NCBI GenBank assembly: GCA_008477525.1
Contig: SPDT01000002.1
Span: 1,426,001 to 1,490,000, forward strand
Origin: Hypomyces perniciosus
Taxonomy: Eukaryota; Ascomycota; Sordariomycetes; Hypocreales; Hypocreaceae
Reading direction: 5' to 3'
Length of the DNA: 64,000 bases
Part shown: in pieces, positions 49,572-60,127 of the stretch
Numbering within the stretch: the stretch's first letter is position 1
Layout of the letters: the number at the start of each line of letters is the position of its first letter
Notes under the pieces: generated by a model
Database searches by the model: none
What the model was told of the DNA's origin: nothing
The model's input: the letters and a program-made list of their open reading frames with translations, nothing else
Made by a program: the position numbers and the translations under genes

Positions 49572-50291
49572 ATGCATTTCCAACCGATCGAGGATGATGA
49601 TGTCTATCTCGCGCAGGGAGGAGGTGGCGAGTATCATCATGAGGCGCCCGTGGCTGCGTATGATGCCCTTGATGATGTCTTTGGGGCGGGCGACGAGGAG
49701 GAAGTGCTGCCGGTGGCGTCGCTCGATGGGGCAGATGTTTCTTCTCATCCGTCCGATATGCATCGGCTGGAGACGGAGCACACCAGTGCGGGATATCGAG
49801 AGGGCATCACGGTGGCCAAGGAGAGGACGGTGCAGGCAGGCTTTGACGAGGGCTTCAGTCTAGGTGGGACGATAGGTCTGATGGCAGGACAGCTGCTGGG
49901 GACGCTGGAGGGTATTGAGGAAGCAGTGAGGAATCAGAGTGACGCAGAGGCGGCAGCGGGAGCGGGGAAGTTATTGGCAGAGGCGAAGGAGGAACTGAGT
50001 GCCGCCAAGATATTTAGCCCTGAGTTCTGGGCCCCTGACGGGAACTGGAGCTACGATGTCAACAAGCCTGAGGCGGGTGACGAGGTCCTCTTTGCAGATG
50101 TGGCGAGGGAGCACCCGCTGATACGGAAATGGACCAGCATTGTGGATGAGCAGATCGGTGTGTGGAAGATTGACAGATCCGTCATGGATGATGAAGATGG
50201 GCCTCGGGCGGAGATGGTGGCGGACGAACCTCCCATCTCGATTGCTGCACCGACAACTACAACATCATCAAGGAAACCTCTGGATTGGTGA
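49572..50291 (+). CDS. Yae1-like protein (Fe-S assembly adaptor)
   Basis: Single-exon gene of 239 residues. The key feature is a deca-GX3 repeat in the middle (about residues 68-105: GYREGITVAKERTVQAGF, then GFSLGGTIGLMAGQLLG), where glycines recur every fourth residue as in Yae1 and Lto1. In yeast the Yae1-Lto1 pair helps insert an Fe-S cluster into Rli1, needed for ribosome recycling. The protein starts with an acidic segment and ends Thr/Ser-rich. I place the start at 49572, where the product begins MHFQPIEDDD; an in-frame open stretch extends 51 nt further upstream but without recognisable content. A palindrome motif lies just upstream at 49451-49465. Confidence 0.85.
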   Translation: MHFQPIEDDDVYLAQGGGGEYHHEAPVAAYDALDDVFGAGDEEEVLPVASLDGADVSSHPSDMHRLETEHTSAGYREGITVAKERTVQAGFDEGFSLGGTIGLMAGQLLGTLEGIEEAVRNQSDAEAAAGAGKLLAEAKEELSAAKIFSPEFWAPDGNWSYDVNKPEAGDEVLFADVAREHPLIRKWTSIVDEQIGVWKIDRSVMDDEDGPRAEMVADEPPISIAAPTTTTSSRKPLDW

Positions 50292-52188
50292 AGAGGAGGC
50301 ATCCTTTGCCGTGCAGGCGGCATACCACGGCCACTCATCAAGCCATCGCGGCTTTGTAAGGGAGGCTGGGCTGGTACTAAAGCTAGGCGGTAGCACTTCA
50401 CCGCACGCTAGAGGGAGACGGATGGATGGATCTCCATTTTTGTAGGGTTGCCCTTGTGCAAAGCGGGTTACCCCTGAAAGCCGGACATTCGGGAAAAAGA
50501 AAGAAAAGACCAAACAAATGTAAGTTGGATATGTAAGGTATTACTACTACATACTACTACTAGTACTTCGTACTAGTGGTGCTGTCCGAAATTCTGTTGT
50601 TCGTTGGGTGGATATTTGATTTTTATACTGACGGACCGGGTTTCTTATTAGGATCGAGACGTCAATCCCCAGGATATGGAGTTATGCATCTAGCAACCCT
50701 GGATATTCTCACGTGGTCTGAATGGAATGCTGACATGCGGGTGCGGCGGCACAAAGTGCAAAGATGACCATCCATTCAGGTGCTATGCTGTTATGCAGAT
50801 AATCAACATGCATTTTGACACGGCAATGGACCTCTCGTATTCTCCGAGTCAAAGCAGAGCACGATCATCGTTGGCTCATTTTGGGCGATGCGGACGCCTT
50901 AACTGGCTTGCTCAGATTGGCGTTTGGCACAGACCCACCGTACCGTGAGGGTTGCTTTTTCTGAAAACAAAAGCCCCCATGGCATCTCAGTTGTCCATTT
51001 GAAGCGAACAAAGAAAGCCACGCCGTTTGCCACACACAAACAAACAAGAGCCGGCTTGCATGGGAGGAGGAGGCGGATCATTGCAAGCTCAGTTCAGCTA
51101 CGCGGAAAACAAGCATACTATTGGATAGGGAAATTTGACTGAGACTCGACTCGAAAAATATGAACAACTGCCGACGGCTCCGGCTGTGACAAACGAACAA
51201 AGGGGGGAGGGGACTTTTTCACAGAGCCAAGCCCAATAGTACAGCAGTTACGACTCTCCCGTCCCATGCAAGCGAATTACGAAGTGCCGGATCATCAATC
51301 GGACAATGGAGACTTGGCGATGTGAATGAGTGACTGGCTTCCCCGCAGTGGCATAACTTTTGTTCATGTTGTGAAGTGAAGATCACCAACATGGAGGCCC
51401 AGCAAACGGATCCCACAAACGAGTGTTCTGTATAATGATATCACAACGACTCGATTCCTCCCTCAACGTGGCGTCTGACTTACCCTACATCTGAGTTGGA
51501 GGTGTTATTAAACACTGACCAAGCTCAAGGGATGCCAAATCAACCATCCCAACTACTAATACTCCGTACGTAGTACCACCAAGAAAAAGCAACAACCCAG
51601 GAACAAATCGTGAACAGGCACTGCAAATTCCCCTCCTTTGCACTAGCGCAGGAACAAATTGTCCGATCTCCGGGATTGGGATATGCAAGCGCACTGTCCG
51701 CATACTGGTTGGTAGCCTTGCTCTTTGATTGATGACAACGCCTCTTTCGGCTTTTGTTGGAGTTGCGAGCCGTCCATCCGACCAACCGTCGTTGGTCTTG
51801 TGGTCACAGCAAGGATGGGGCACTGTATCTGCGCTCGAATAGGACCTACTGCGCGTTCTCCCTCGCCTGCTACGACGCTGTGTCTGTGCCTAATTTCCCT
51901 ATGGCCTTACCCCATGACACATACGAGTACTACTCGTAGAGACGGTGTGGTTGAACAAGCCGGGGCATGAGGAGGACGGTCCTCTCTCCTGAGAAAGGTG
52001 TACGGGTTTGGGGCTTACTTAAGACTCGTGGTCTTCCTCTCTCTGCTGGGATTTCCCTCATTCTCTCATCAAGCCTTCTTGAACAGTTCCGACTTTCACC
52101 TCACTTATACATTCCTTCTTATACCTCTTTGGGCTTTTTTGACCCGTCCACTCGCTTATCCAGCAACTTCCAGTCTCTCTAATTCAAA
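50292..52188. other. intergenic between Yae1 and the wall-protein gene
   Basis: No gene is supported. Palindrome motifs occur at 50563-50573 (inside a longer ACTAGTAC/GTACTAGT inverted repeat) and near 51560. The last 150 bp are a CT-rich leader for the gene at 52189. Confidence 0.45.
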
Positions 52189-53616
52189 ATGAAGTCCTTT
52201 ATTCTTGCCGCTTCGGCTGTTTCCGCCGTCGCCGCTCTTGACATCGGTGCCGGTGTCGGTGTTGGTCTTGGCCTCGGCCTCGGTGATGGTGGAATGTCAC
52301 ACCCTGCTGACGGCGTCAACCTTGGTGTTGGAGCCGGTGTTAAGGCTGGTGTTGATGTTAAGGCTGATGTTGGCGTCAAGGCTGATGTCGGCGTCAAGGC
52401 TGATGTTGGCGTCAAAGCCGGCGTCGATGTCAATGCTGATGTTGGCGTTAAGGCAGGTGTTGATGCCGACGCCAAAGTTGGCCTTGGCCTCGGTCTCGGT
52501 CTCGATCTGGGAGTCGACGCTCATATCAAGCTCGGCCTGGGTCTTGATCTTGGTCTTGCTGTCGATCTCGGTGTCAGCCCTATTTCCATCGATCTTGGTT
52601 TGGGTGTGGGCATCCATCTTCCTATTGGCATTGACTTCCCCTCGGAATGCCCGGTCTGCAAGCCTACTACTCCTCCTCCTGCTGACTGTGCCAACATCTG
52701 GCATCCTTCTCACCCTGGCGTTGATATGGATGGCTGCGACAACCACAATGATGACCACTGGCATTGGGTCCATTTCCCCGGCGAGGAGGCCCCCGTTGCT
52801 TCTTCTGGCGACCCCTCTATGGTCTGGGGGACCAGCACGGTTTATGCTACATCAACACACACCGTGATCAGCTGTGCGCCTACCGTCACGGACTGCCCTG
52901 CCAACGGCCACAAGACCGTGACTGTTGTCGTTCCCGCCACGACTACCATCTGCCCGGTTGAGGCCACCAAGACCAACGATATCACCAAACCCACCGGTAC
53001 TGGTGTTGTCCCTCCCCCCGTCTACACTGCTCCGGCCAACACCGGAGTCGCAACCTTCATCACTCGGACCATTCCCGCCACAGCACCCGCTTATACCGGC
53101 GTTCCCACTCCCGGCAACTATCCTCCTCCTCCCGCCTCTTCTGCTGTCTACCCCGTCCCTGGCGGCAACTCCTCTGCTCCTGGCTACGCTCCTCCCACCA
53201 CCTCCGTCTACAGCCCTCCCACTGTCTCTTCTCCTGCTGGTTGCAGTGGAGCTGGTTGCTCCCCCGCCGGCAGCTCTCCCGCTGGCACCTATCCTTCTCC
53301 TGTCGGCTGCAGTGGTGCTGGCTGCTCCCCCGCCGGCAGCTCTCCCGCTGGCACCTATCCTTCTCCTGCCGGCTGCAGTGGTGCTGGCTGCTCTCCTGCT
53401 GGCACTTATCCCTCTCCCTCTAGCCCTGCCGGCTGCAGCGGCGCGAACTGCCCTCCCGCTGGTGTCCCTTACCCCACGGGTGGCCCTGTGGCCCCCCCTG
53501 CTCCTATTCCCACTGGCAACATGACGGCACCTCCCGTCATTATCAACGCTGCCGGCAAGGCCTCCGGTGCCAGCCTGGCTCTCATTGCTGGACTCGTTGT
53601 CGCTCTCTTCCTGTAA
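52189..53616 (+). CDS. repetitive GPI-anchored cell-wall protein
   Basis: Single-exon gene of 475 residues. It begins with a signal peptide (MKSFILAASAVSAVAA). Residues about 20-145 are a Val/Gly/Asp/Lys/Leu repeat region in which a six-residue unit, GVKADV and variants, is encoded by a near-exact 18-bp DNA repeat (about 52340-52480) and then passes into Gly-Leu runs. A central segment has four Cys residues and an His-rich patch (HNDDHWHWVH). A Thr/Pro-rich stalk follows, then about three copies of a 23-residue unit with CSGAGCSPAG (53230-53450). The end (KASGASLALIAGLVVALFL after NAAG) is a GPI-attachment signal. It should be exported and anchored in the wall or plasma membrane. No enzyme motif is visible. 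Confidence 0.85.
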   Translation: MKSFILAASAVSAVAALDIGAGVGVGLGLGLGDGGMSHPADGVNLGVGAGVKAGVDVKADVGVKADVGVKADVGVKAGVDVNADVGVKAGVDADAKVGLGLGLGLDLGVDAHIKLGLGLDLGLAVDLGVSPISIDLGLGVGIHLPIGIDFPSECPVCKPTTPPPADCANIWHPSHPGVDMDGCDNHNDDHWHWVHFPGEEAPVASSGDPSMVWGTSTVYATSTHTVISCAPTVTDCPANGHKTVTVVVPATTTICPVEATKTNDITKPTGTGVVPPPVYTAPANTGVATFITRTIPATAPAYTGVPTPGNYPPPPASSAVYPVPGGNSSAPGYAPPTTSVYSPPTVSSPAGCSGAGCSPAGSSPAGTYPSPVGCSGAGCSPAGSSPAGTYPSPAGCSGAGCSPAGTYPSPSSPAGCSGANCPPAGVPYPTGGPVAPPAPIPTGNMTAPPVIINAAGKASGASLALIAGLVVALFL

Positions 53617-54159
53617 ATATGAGCATAAAGGAGCTTGGGGGTATAAAGTGTTTGGTTTGAAGGATTTCCTGCATATATGATGAGTTTATGGGACGCCCGG
53701 CGGGGACGAGAGATTCCTCTAGCCATATTTTGAATATTCTTAATTTTTATTCCCGTTGAAGTGTGGTTGATGAGTGACCGGGTGCTGCGACGTATGGTGG
53801 AGGAACTCCTGTATCTTATAGGATTTTTGGAAATTTGAATTCTGTTGATGGTATTCTGAGACTCGACTCCCTTGTAATAATCCAGTTGCTATTACAACTC
53901 ACTGCTTGTTGTGAATTTCATGACACCCTTTGTGTTGGCCGTTCTTGGCTGCCCTTGTTTGGAATGTGTTCTGATACTAACACCGACCCGATTGACTATA
54001 CGCGTTATTCGCTCTATTCTTCATCGTCATAGCTCACCGAGATTCAGTTCAGTGTATCAAGTCATGTACTCAGGCAAAGCGACCCTTCAGGCATCCTTTA
54101 TGGATCACTTAGTCTCCTTGCGTTTGGGTTAATATTTCATCTTCTGCCTACGCACCGTC
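53617..54159. other. convergent intergenic region
   Basis: 543 bp between the 3' ends of the wall-protein gene and the CENP-O gene. No palindrome, repeat or gene is evident. It should hold both 3' untranslated regions. Confidence 0.45.
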
Positions 54160-55117
54160 TTATCCGGCGGCATACTCGTTCAACACTTTGGCCACATCCT
54201 CCACTCTCTCATGTTTCCCCAGCAGTTCCTTTGTAGCCTCCCAATCCCTCCCCTCAGCCCCAAAGACCATCAGCTTGACTACCTTGCCATCATCATCCAT
54301 GATTAGCCGGCCGCTTCTCTCGTCGGCCCAGGTTAACCTGATTTGCTTGGCTTCCACATCTGCGATGCCGACATCGACTATGGAGTTTGTCGTTATTTCA
54401 TCCGGTGGGTTGCCCACCACACTCCTCCTTAGATCTGCCGACACGCCCAGTCTGTTGTGGTATCTCATGATTTCTCTCCTCAATGTCCGGACAAACCGCT
54501 CCAGATCTTGCCCCGGCGGCGCATCGCTCTCCGGTTTCGGCGCGGGCAAATGTCGCGCCGCGAGTCCTGCCAGCGGCACAGCAGGAGGTACGGTGTGTCT
54601 ATGTACGCGTAGGTGCTTTGACTTGTAAAAGGGTCTGTTGAGCATGACGTAGTATGGCCGGAGGAATTGGCCCCGCGACATGATTTCGAAGCGCAGGCCG
54701 AGGACGTGTCCACCGTCGACGGCGTTAGGGTCTGGATCGTGGACTTTGAAGGCTGTGACGGAGGTGGAGATGCGATAGAGGCATTGGCGCATGTAGGCTT
54801 CTTGTTGGGCGGAGCGGCTGATGAGTTTGTCGTTGGGGGGAGGTTTTTTGGACTGGCGGAGAAGACCTGATGATGAGGACGATGATTTGGAAGAGGTGGA
54901 TTGGAGGGCATTTTGAATTGAGGGTGAGGAGAGGACGGTTGAGCATTCGATCTTGAGCGTCTTGCGAAGGTTGGCCACTGGTTATGGATGTGTTAGCGAG
55001 GTGTCGCGGTGTTTATGTCCTGTGGATGGCTTGGGAAGAGCGCATACCTTGCCCTTTGAGTTCTGCAATCTCCTGATCTAGGAGATCGGCTTGCGATTCG
55101 TTTTCTGTGGAAGCCAT
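54160..55117 (-). CDS. CENP-O/Mcm21 kinetochore protein
   Basis: Exons 55117-55048 and 54977-54160 (888 nt) encode 295 residues, joined over a 70-bp intron in phase 1. The N-terminal about 40 residues are a coiled coil (LLDQEIAELKGQ...). A Ser-rich stretch (SSKSSSSSS) follows. The core, about residues 90-180, contains LYRISTSVTAF, LGLRFEIMSRGQFLRPYYVML and KSKHLRVHRHTVPP, the most conserved part of the CENP-O/Mcm21 family. In yeast Mcm21 belongs to the COMA complex of the inner kinetochore. A short C-terminal helical region ends the protein. Nothing is truncated. Confidence 0.85.
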
Positions 55118-56104
55118 TGTGTGTTTTGGCCGGGGAGATGTCGTATCGCGTTGCTGAATGGCGCGTTTACTGTTGATGATGACGGAGGCTCAGTTGACAG
55201 TTTACTTGGCGATAAGATAAGCTCCGACTTCCGTACCCCCGCATACCTTAATAGTAGTACTTCGTAGTTCGGAGTACCTGGCTCAGCTCGCCATGGATCT
55301 TTTTTGTTCCGCTTGCCATCCAAGAGCCAAGAAGCCCAGACGCAGCCATCAGTCTGCTATCCAGGCACTCGGTTTTTGTCCTTCCCACCTCTGCATAACC
55401 AATCTCCAACCAACTCGCTCGACCCTACATCGGGTTGCAGCTTGATGGACTTGGGCGATTGAATCTGGACTGACTCGTCGACTCCCTCTTTGCGTGCGCT
55501 TCTTTCTGTGCGCGATACTAGTACGAATACGGAGTACTAGTAGTGCGAAGTACTTCGTACTTCTGATTGCTATTTTTGTTTAATTTGAGGGCCCTGCATT
55601 AGCCCCAAATCTACCGGATACTATTTCTCTTACTCTCTAGTTCTCTCGCGCTCGTTTGGGACGCTCTTTGCCTGGAGTGGCAACGATCCATTTGTAAGCC
55701 CTGGTTTGGTTGAGGCCACGGTAGCTTCGAATCGAATCGCCGACTTCCGTGGATCACTACTCGTACTGTTCTGCAGCGACTCATACATTCGTTTTCCGTG
55801 TTGCTTGTACGGAGTACTGCATATTAATTCTCTTTTCTGGGGCATCTGATCGAGATAGGATTTCGCTAGTGGTGGACCCTTACGACTCTATCTGGCACTA
55901 CCAGGAACTACTACTTCTTCATCTTTGGCTTCATCTTTCCTCCCTTCACTTGGAATTCCATACCTCTTTTTTTTTCTCGACAATCCTTCAACCTGTTTCT
56001 CCATTCACAATAAGCCTCGCGACGTACGGCATACTTTGTGCTCCTATCCATATCCTACGCGCGCATCAACAAATCGATTCCGAAACGACCCACACGACCG
56101 ACCT
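55118..56104. promoter_or_regulatory. divergent promoter of CENP-O and the acetyl-CoA transporter, rich in palindromes
   Basis: About 990 bp between the two starts. Palindrome motifs are dense: 55257-55266, 55528-55536, 55546-55557 and near 55808. The right part (from about 55890) is a pyrimidine-rich leader for the plus-strand gene. Confidence 0.5.
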
Positions 56105-57869
56105 ATGGGTGCCCGCGCCAGACGTCCCCAGTCGCCCAAATCGAAGCGGCTCCCTCACCTTTCCCTGAAAGGCGAGGCGAACGACAAGATGAGCAACGGC
56201 GTTGAGCTGCGGCGCAAGGGCGCTGTCAATCACGACTCGGATACCGTGACGGCAAACCACATTTCGCGCGAATCGTTTTCCTTAGACGACCATGTCCCCA
56301 AGACACCGACTGTCAACAACGTGGGCTTCTTCGATCTACCCCTCCAGGACCAGAAGAACTTTCTCCTGCTGGTCTTACTATACTTTCTACAAGGAATTCC
56401 AATGGGCCTGGCCATGGGCTCAGTGCCCTTTTTGCTTAAAAACCACATGTCATACGGAGAAATCGGCACCTTTAGTTTAGCCTCATATCCATATTCACTA
56501 AAGCTGTTTTGGAGTCCCTTCGTGGACGCGGTATGGAGTCCCAAGATTGGGAGGCGAAAAACATGGATTGTGCCCATCCAGTTCCTTTCTGGCTTTGGAA
56601 TGTTGTGGCTGGGCTCGCATGTGGAGGAGATGATGGCCACGACGGGGAAGCCAGGCGGTCCAACCGTGTGGAACTTTATGCTGTGGTGGTTCTTCCTGGT
56701 TTTGATGTGTGCGACGCAGGATATTGCCGTGGACGGATGGGCTCTTACTCTCTTGACACCAGGGAATGTGTCATATGCATCGACGGCGCAGACGGTTGGC
56801 CTGACTGCGGGTCATTTCATGTCGTACACGGTATTTCTGGCCCTGAACGCCTCGGATTTTGCGAACAAGTGGTTCAGGACGGTTCCCTCAGATGAGGGTC
56901 TGATTTCGCTCGGCGGATACCTGACATTCTGGGGTTGGGCCTATATTGTCGTGACCATTGGTCTTGGTTTCTTGAAGAAGGAGGAAAAGTCGCAGAATGA
57001 GGACGGTGTGTGGGATGTCTATCGCATCATGTGGGGTATTCTGAAGCTGCGCAATGTGCAGACCATCATCATCGTGCATCTGATTGCCAAGCTTGGCTTC
57101 CAGGCCAACGACGGCGTGACGAACCTCAAGCTCCTGGATAAGGGCTTCGGCAAAGACAACATGGCACTGACGGTGCTCATCGACTTTCCGTTCGAGATTG
57201 GTCTGGGATACTATGCCGGCATGTGGTCACAGAAGTACACACCAATGCGACTTTGGTGCTGGGGCTTTGTTGGTCGTCTTGCCGCTGCTCTGCTTGCTCA
57301 GGTTACCGTGGCTATCTTCCCGGCGGAGGGAGTGACGACGTGGTACCTGCTGGTTGTCATTGCTGAGCACATTCTCTCGACGTTTACCAACACCATCATG
57401 TTTGTGGCAGTTTCGGCTTTCCATGCCAAGGTATCGGATCCAGTGATTGGAGGCACATATATGACTCTGCTTGCGACGTAAGTTAAACTTGTCAAGACTT
57501 GAGATGATGAATATGTTGTAACTGACCTCGTACAGCGTTTGCAACCTTGGCGGCACATTCCCCCGGTACTTTATCCTCAAACTTGTGGATTCGTTTACTG
57601 TTGCGACGTGTCATCCAGGCCCGAAGAATTCAACCGGCCTCAACGGCCCACTCGTCACGGAGGCATTCTCCTGCGCGATTCAGGCCGAGAAGGAGAGGTG
57701 CCAGAACGGCGGAGGAAGTTGTACGATGGAGCGTGATGGATATTACACTGTTAACATCCTGTGTGTCTTGTTTGGCATTGCCACATTTGTGTGGTATATC
57801 AAGCCAAAGGTGCTAGAACTACAGAGTTTAACTCTGAGGGCATGGAGGTTGGCCGGTGAAAGCAAGTGA
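56105..57869 (+). CDS. acetyl-CoA transporter, SLC33A1/AT-1 family
   Basis: Exons 56105-57477 and 57536-57869 (1707 nt) give 568 residues; the 58-bp intron is GT-AG. A basic cytosolic N terminus precedes an acidic loop (HDSD...), and the transporter part starts near residue 85 (FFDLPLQDQKNFLLL). Family landmarks are YFLQGIPMGLAMGSVPFLL, FWSPFVDAVW, the loop KIGRRKTWIVP, and CATQDIAVDGWAL, which matches the ATQDIAVDGWAL signature of this family. A lumenal Cys-containing loop near the C terminus carries potential N-glycosylation sites. It should move acetyl-CoA across the ER membrane. The start at 56105 is chosen because the frame upstream of it lacks conservation. Confidence 0.92.
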
Positions 57870-58604
57870 AGATGGGGAATCTGGGTAAGAAATAGTACTT
57901 CTAATTAGATGCAACAAGATATATGTATGTATATTATACGATGCATGAAGGAGTTGGGGATATGGTCATGGCAAGATATACACTCTCTAGTATTTTGATA
58001 AGTCTGTATCATGGTAATCTCATTCGTTCTATTACATATCTGATACATTTTCTACCCCTTGTATATATATATTAACCTTTTAGCCAAGATACATGTCTTC
58101 GGCAGCCGGCGCTAACGTCGGTGGAGCGGAGCCGCGGGCCGGTTTCGGTCAGCCAATGTCAGGTTGCCTCTGCCGAACACGGCCGATATCCTCCGGGAGG
58201 ATAGTACGGAGGTGTGAGCACACTGTAGATGCCAATAAACTCTCACGTTTTACATGGTATAAAATCAGCTATATAGCATCTCGGGATATGTGTATGTATG
58301 CGAAAGCCGAGCGTCTCATTCGGGGGAAGGGAAAGGTACGAATGGCATGATCCCCGGGATGGGAGCTGCTTCGTAGTTGTGAGCACAGGCTTCACGTTAA
58401 AAATGCGATCTCACTGAGCGAACTGCGCTCAATCCAGCAAACCTCTTTTTTTTTCGTTGCTCTTATTTTAAATACAAATCCATATTGCTCACCTTTGTCC
58501 TCTTGTTATATATATATCACTAGAGACTGTCGGGTTCATCGTAGTGATAGACTGAACTCCTCACGTCTACCCCGCCAACAGCCCACAATCAATCCATCAG
58601 CATC
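57870..58604. other. intergenic, no gene seen
   Basis: 735 bp that should include the transporter's 3' untranslated region and the ligase promoter. AT-rich stretch at about 57900-58080. No palindrome motif was found. Confidence 0.4.
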
Positions 58605-58815
58605 ATGTCAACAGAAGAAACCATCCGGGCCGAAGACGCCTACTTCTCTAGCAATCCGCCTCCAAAGCAGCTCGAGGCGCACAAGACTCAAGCCGATGCC
58701 TTCATATCGCAACACGCTGCCGCGGGTCGGCGCGTCGTGCTCATCACATCGGGGGGCACCACTGTGCCTCTAGAGAAGCAGACTGTCCGCTTCATTGTTT
58801 GTCGCCCTAGCCCCC

Positions 58816-58847
<32 letters not shown>

Positions 58848-59820
58848 ATAAAGTGAAGACGGCTAATCAGAGCAGGACAACTTCAGCGCAGGCACTCGCG
58901 GCGCCACCAGCGCAGAATACTTCCTCGAAGCCGGCTACGCAGTCATCTTCCTGCACCGCCAATTCAGTCTTCTGCCCTACTCCCGGCACTACTCCCACTC
59001 CACAGACTGTCTCCTGGATCTTCTCACCGAAGGCCCCGACGGACGAGTCGGCATCCGGCCCGAGGACGATGGCAAGATCCTCGGCGTGCTGCGGAAGTAT
59101 CGCCGGGCTAAGGCCGAGAACATGCTGCTGACCATCCCGTTCGTCACCATTGGCGATTACCTGCACGAACTGCGCGCTGTGGCCCAGCTCATGCGGCCGC
59201 TTGGTCCATCTGGCTTGCTGTACCTCGCCGCTGCGGTGTCGGATTTCTTCGTGCCTCCTGAGCGCATGTCGGAGCACAAGATTCAATCCACCGACATCAC
59301 AGACAAACTCAAGCCCAACTCCTCCTCCTCCTCATCCTCCTCTGAGAAGCAAACCCCCGCCACGGAAGACGAGGAAACGTTCGACAACTTCGACTCCTCG
59401 CCGCGCGTCCCGCGCTCCAAGCGCCTCGTCATCGATCTCGACCCCGTGCCCAAATTCCTCAAACGCCTCGTCGACCAATGGGCGCCCCAGGGCAGCCTCG
59501 TCGCCTCCTTCAAGCTGGAGACCGACCCTGCAATCCTGGTGCACAAGGCGCGCTACAGCCTGGACCGGTACCAGCACCACCTGGTCATTGGCAACCTGCT
59601 CTCCACGCGCAAGTGGGAGGTGGTGTTTGTGAGTCCCGGCAGGGCGGACACGTGGGTGCGAGTGCCCCGGACGGGCGGGTGGGGCGACGCCGAGGGCCGG
59701 CCGTTGAGGGCGGAGGAGTTGCCGGCGCAGGACCCGGAGGAGGAGATTGAGGCGTTGATTATACCGGCAGTGGCGGAGTTGCACGATGCGCATATTGCAA
59801 GTTTAACAAGGGTTGAATGA
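58605..59820 (+). CDS. phosphopantothenate-cysteine ligase (PPCS, yeast Cab2)
   Basis: Exons 58605-58796 and 58876-59820 (1137 nt) encode 378 residues. The enzyme joins phosphopantothenate and cysteine in CoA synthesis. The N-terminal part has the nucleotide-binding strand VVLITSGGTT followed by the family motif RFIDNFSAGTRGA, which the intron splits between Ile and Asp. The middle shows LYLAAAVSDFFVP (substrate region) and EHKIQS. An insertion of about 45 residues (residues roughly 225-270) with a Ser run and an acidic stretch separates it from VPKFLKRLV and SLVASFKLETD. There is no decarboxylase domain, so it is the monofunctional eukaryotic type. The 79-bp intron holds a TA/TG dinucleotide run. 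Confidence 0.92.
58817..58850. repeat. (TA)n(TG)n microsatellite in the PPCS intron
   Basis: About six TA repeats followed by about nine TG repeats lie between donor 58797 and acceptor 58875. Length variation here could shift splicing efficiency; it should be a good strain marker. Confidence 0.8.
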
Positions 59821-60127
59821 AGTTGAGGAGAGGAAAAGGTAAACATGTTCTATGAGATAAGACATCAAGTCACGACGAGACATGATACACACCAAGCTGA
59901 AAGAAAACAATTACTACCACTTTTATTCATTATATATACTCTATAAAGCATCCAAAGCCATAAATACCCATCAGTGTAAATGCTACAGTCCCAACACCGA
60001 CGCCAAACTTTTGTGGATATCTCATGACGTGCGTCGTTTAAACCATCATAACCATGCAAAGTAAAAAAAGCAATGCGGAATATGTATGTACGTAATAATA
60101 GATGAACTGCATCTGGTCGGTCAGCTC
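59821..60127. other. convergent intergenic region
   Basis: 307 bp between the ligase stop (plus strand) and the MFS stop (minus strand). Only 3' untranslated sequence is expected; nothing else is seen. Confidence 0.4.

Noticed and set aside
52205..52867. Overlapping frames of 220 codons (plus) and 158 codons (minus, 52297-52773) in the wall-protein gene
   Set aside because: They are by-products of the 18-bp repeat, which stays open in several frames. Only the 52189 frame has a signal peptide and GPI signal.
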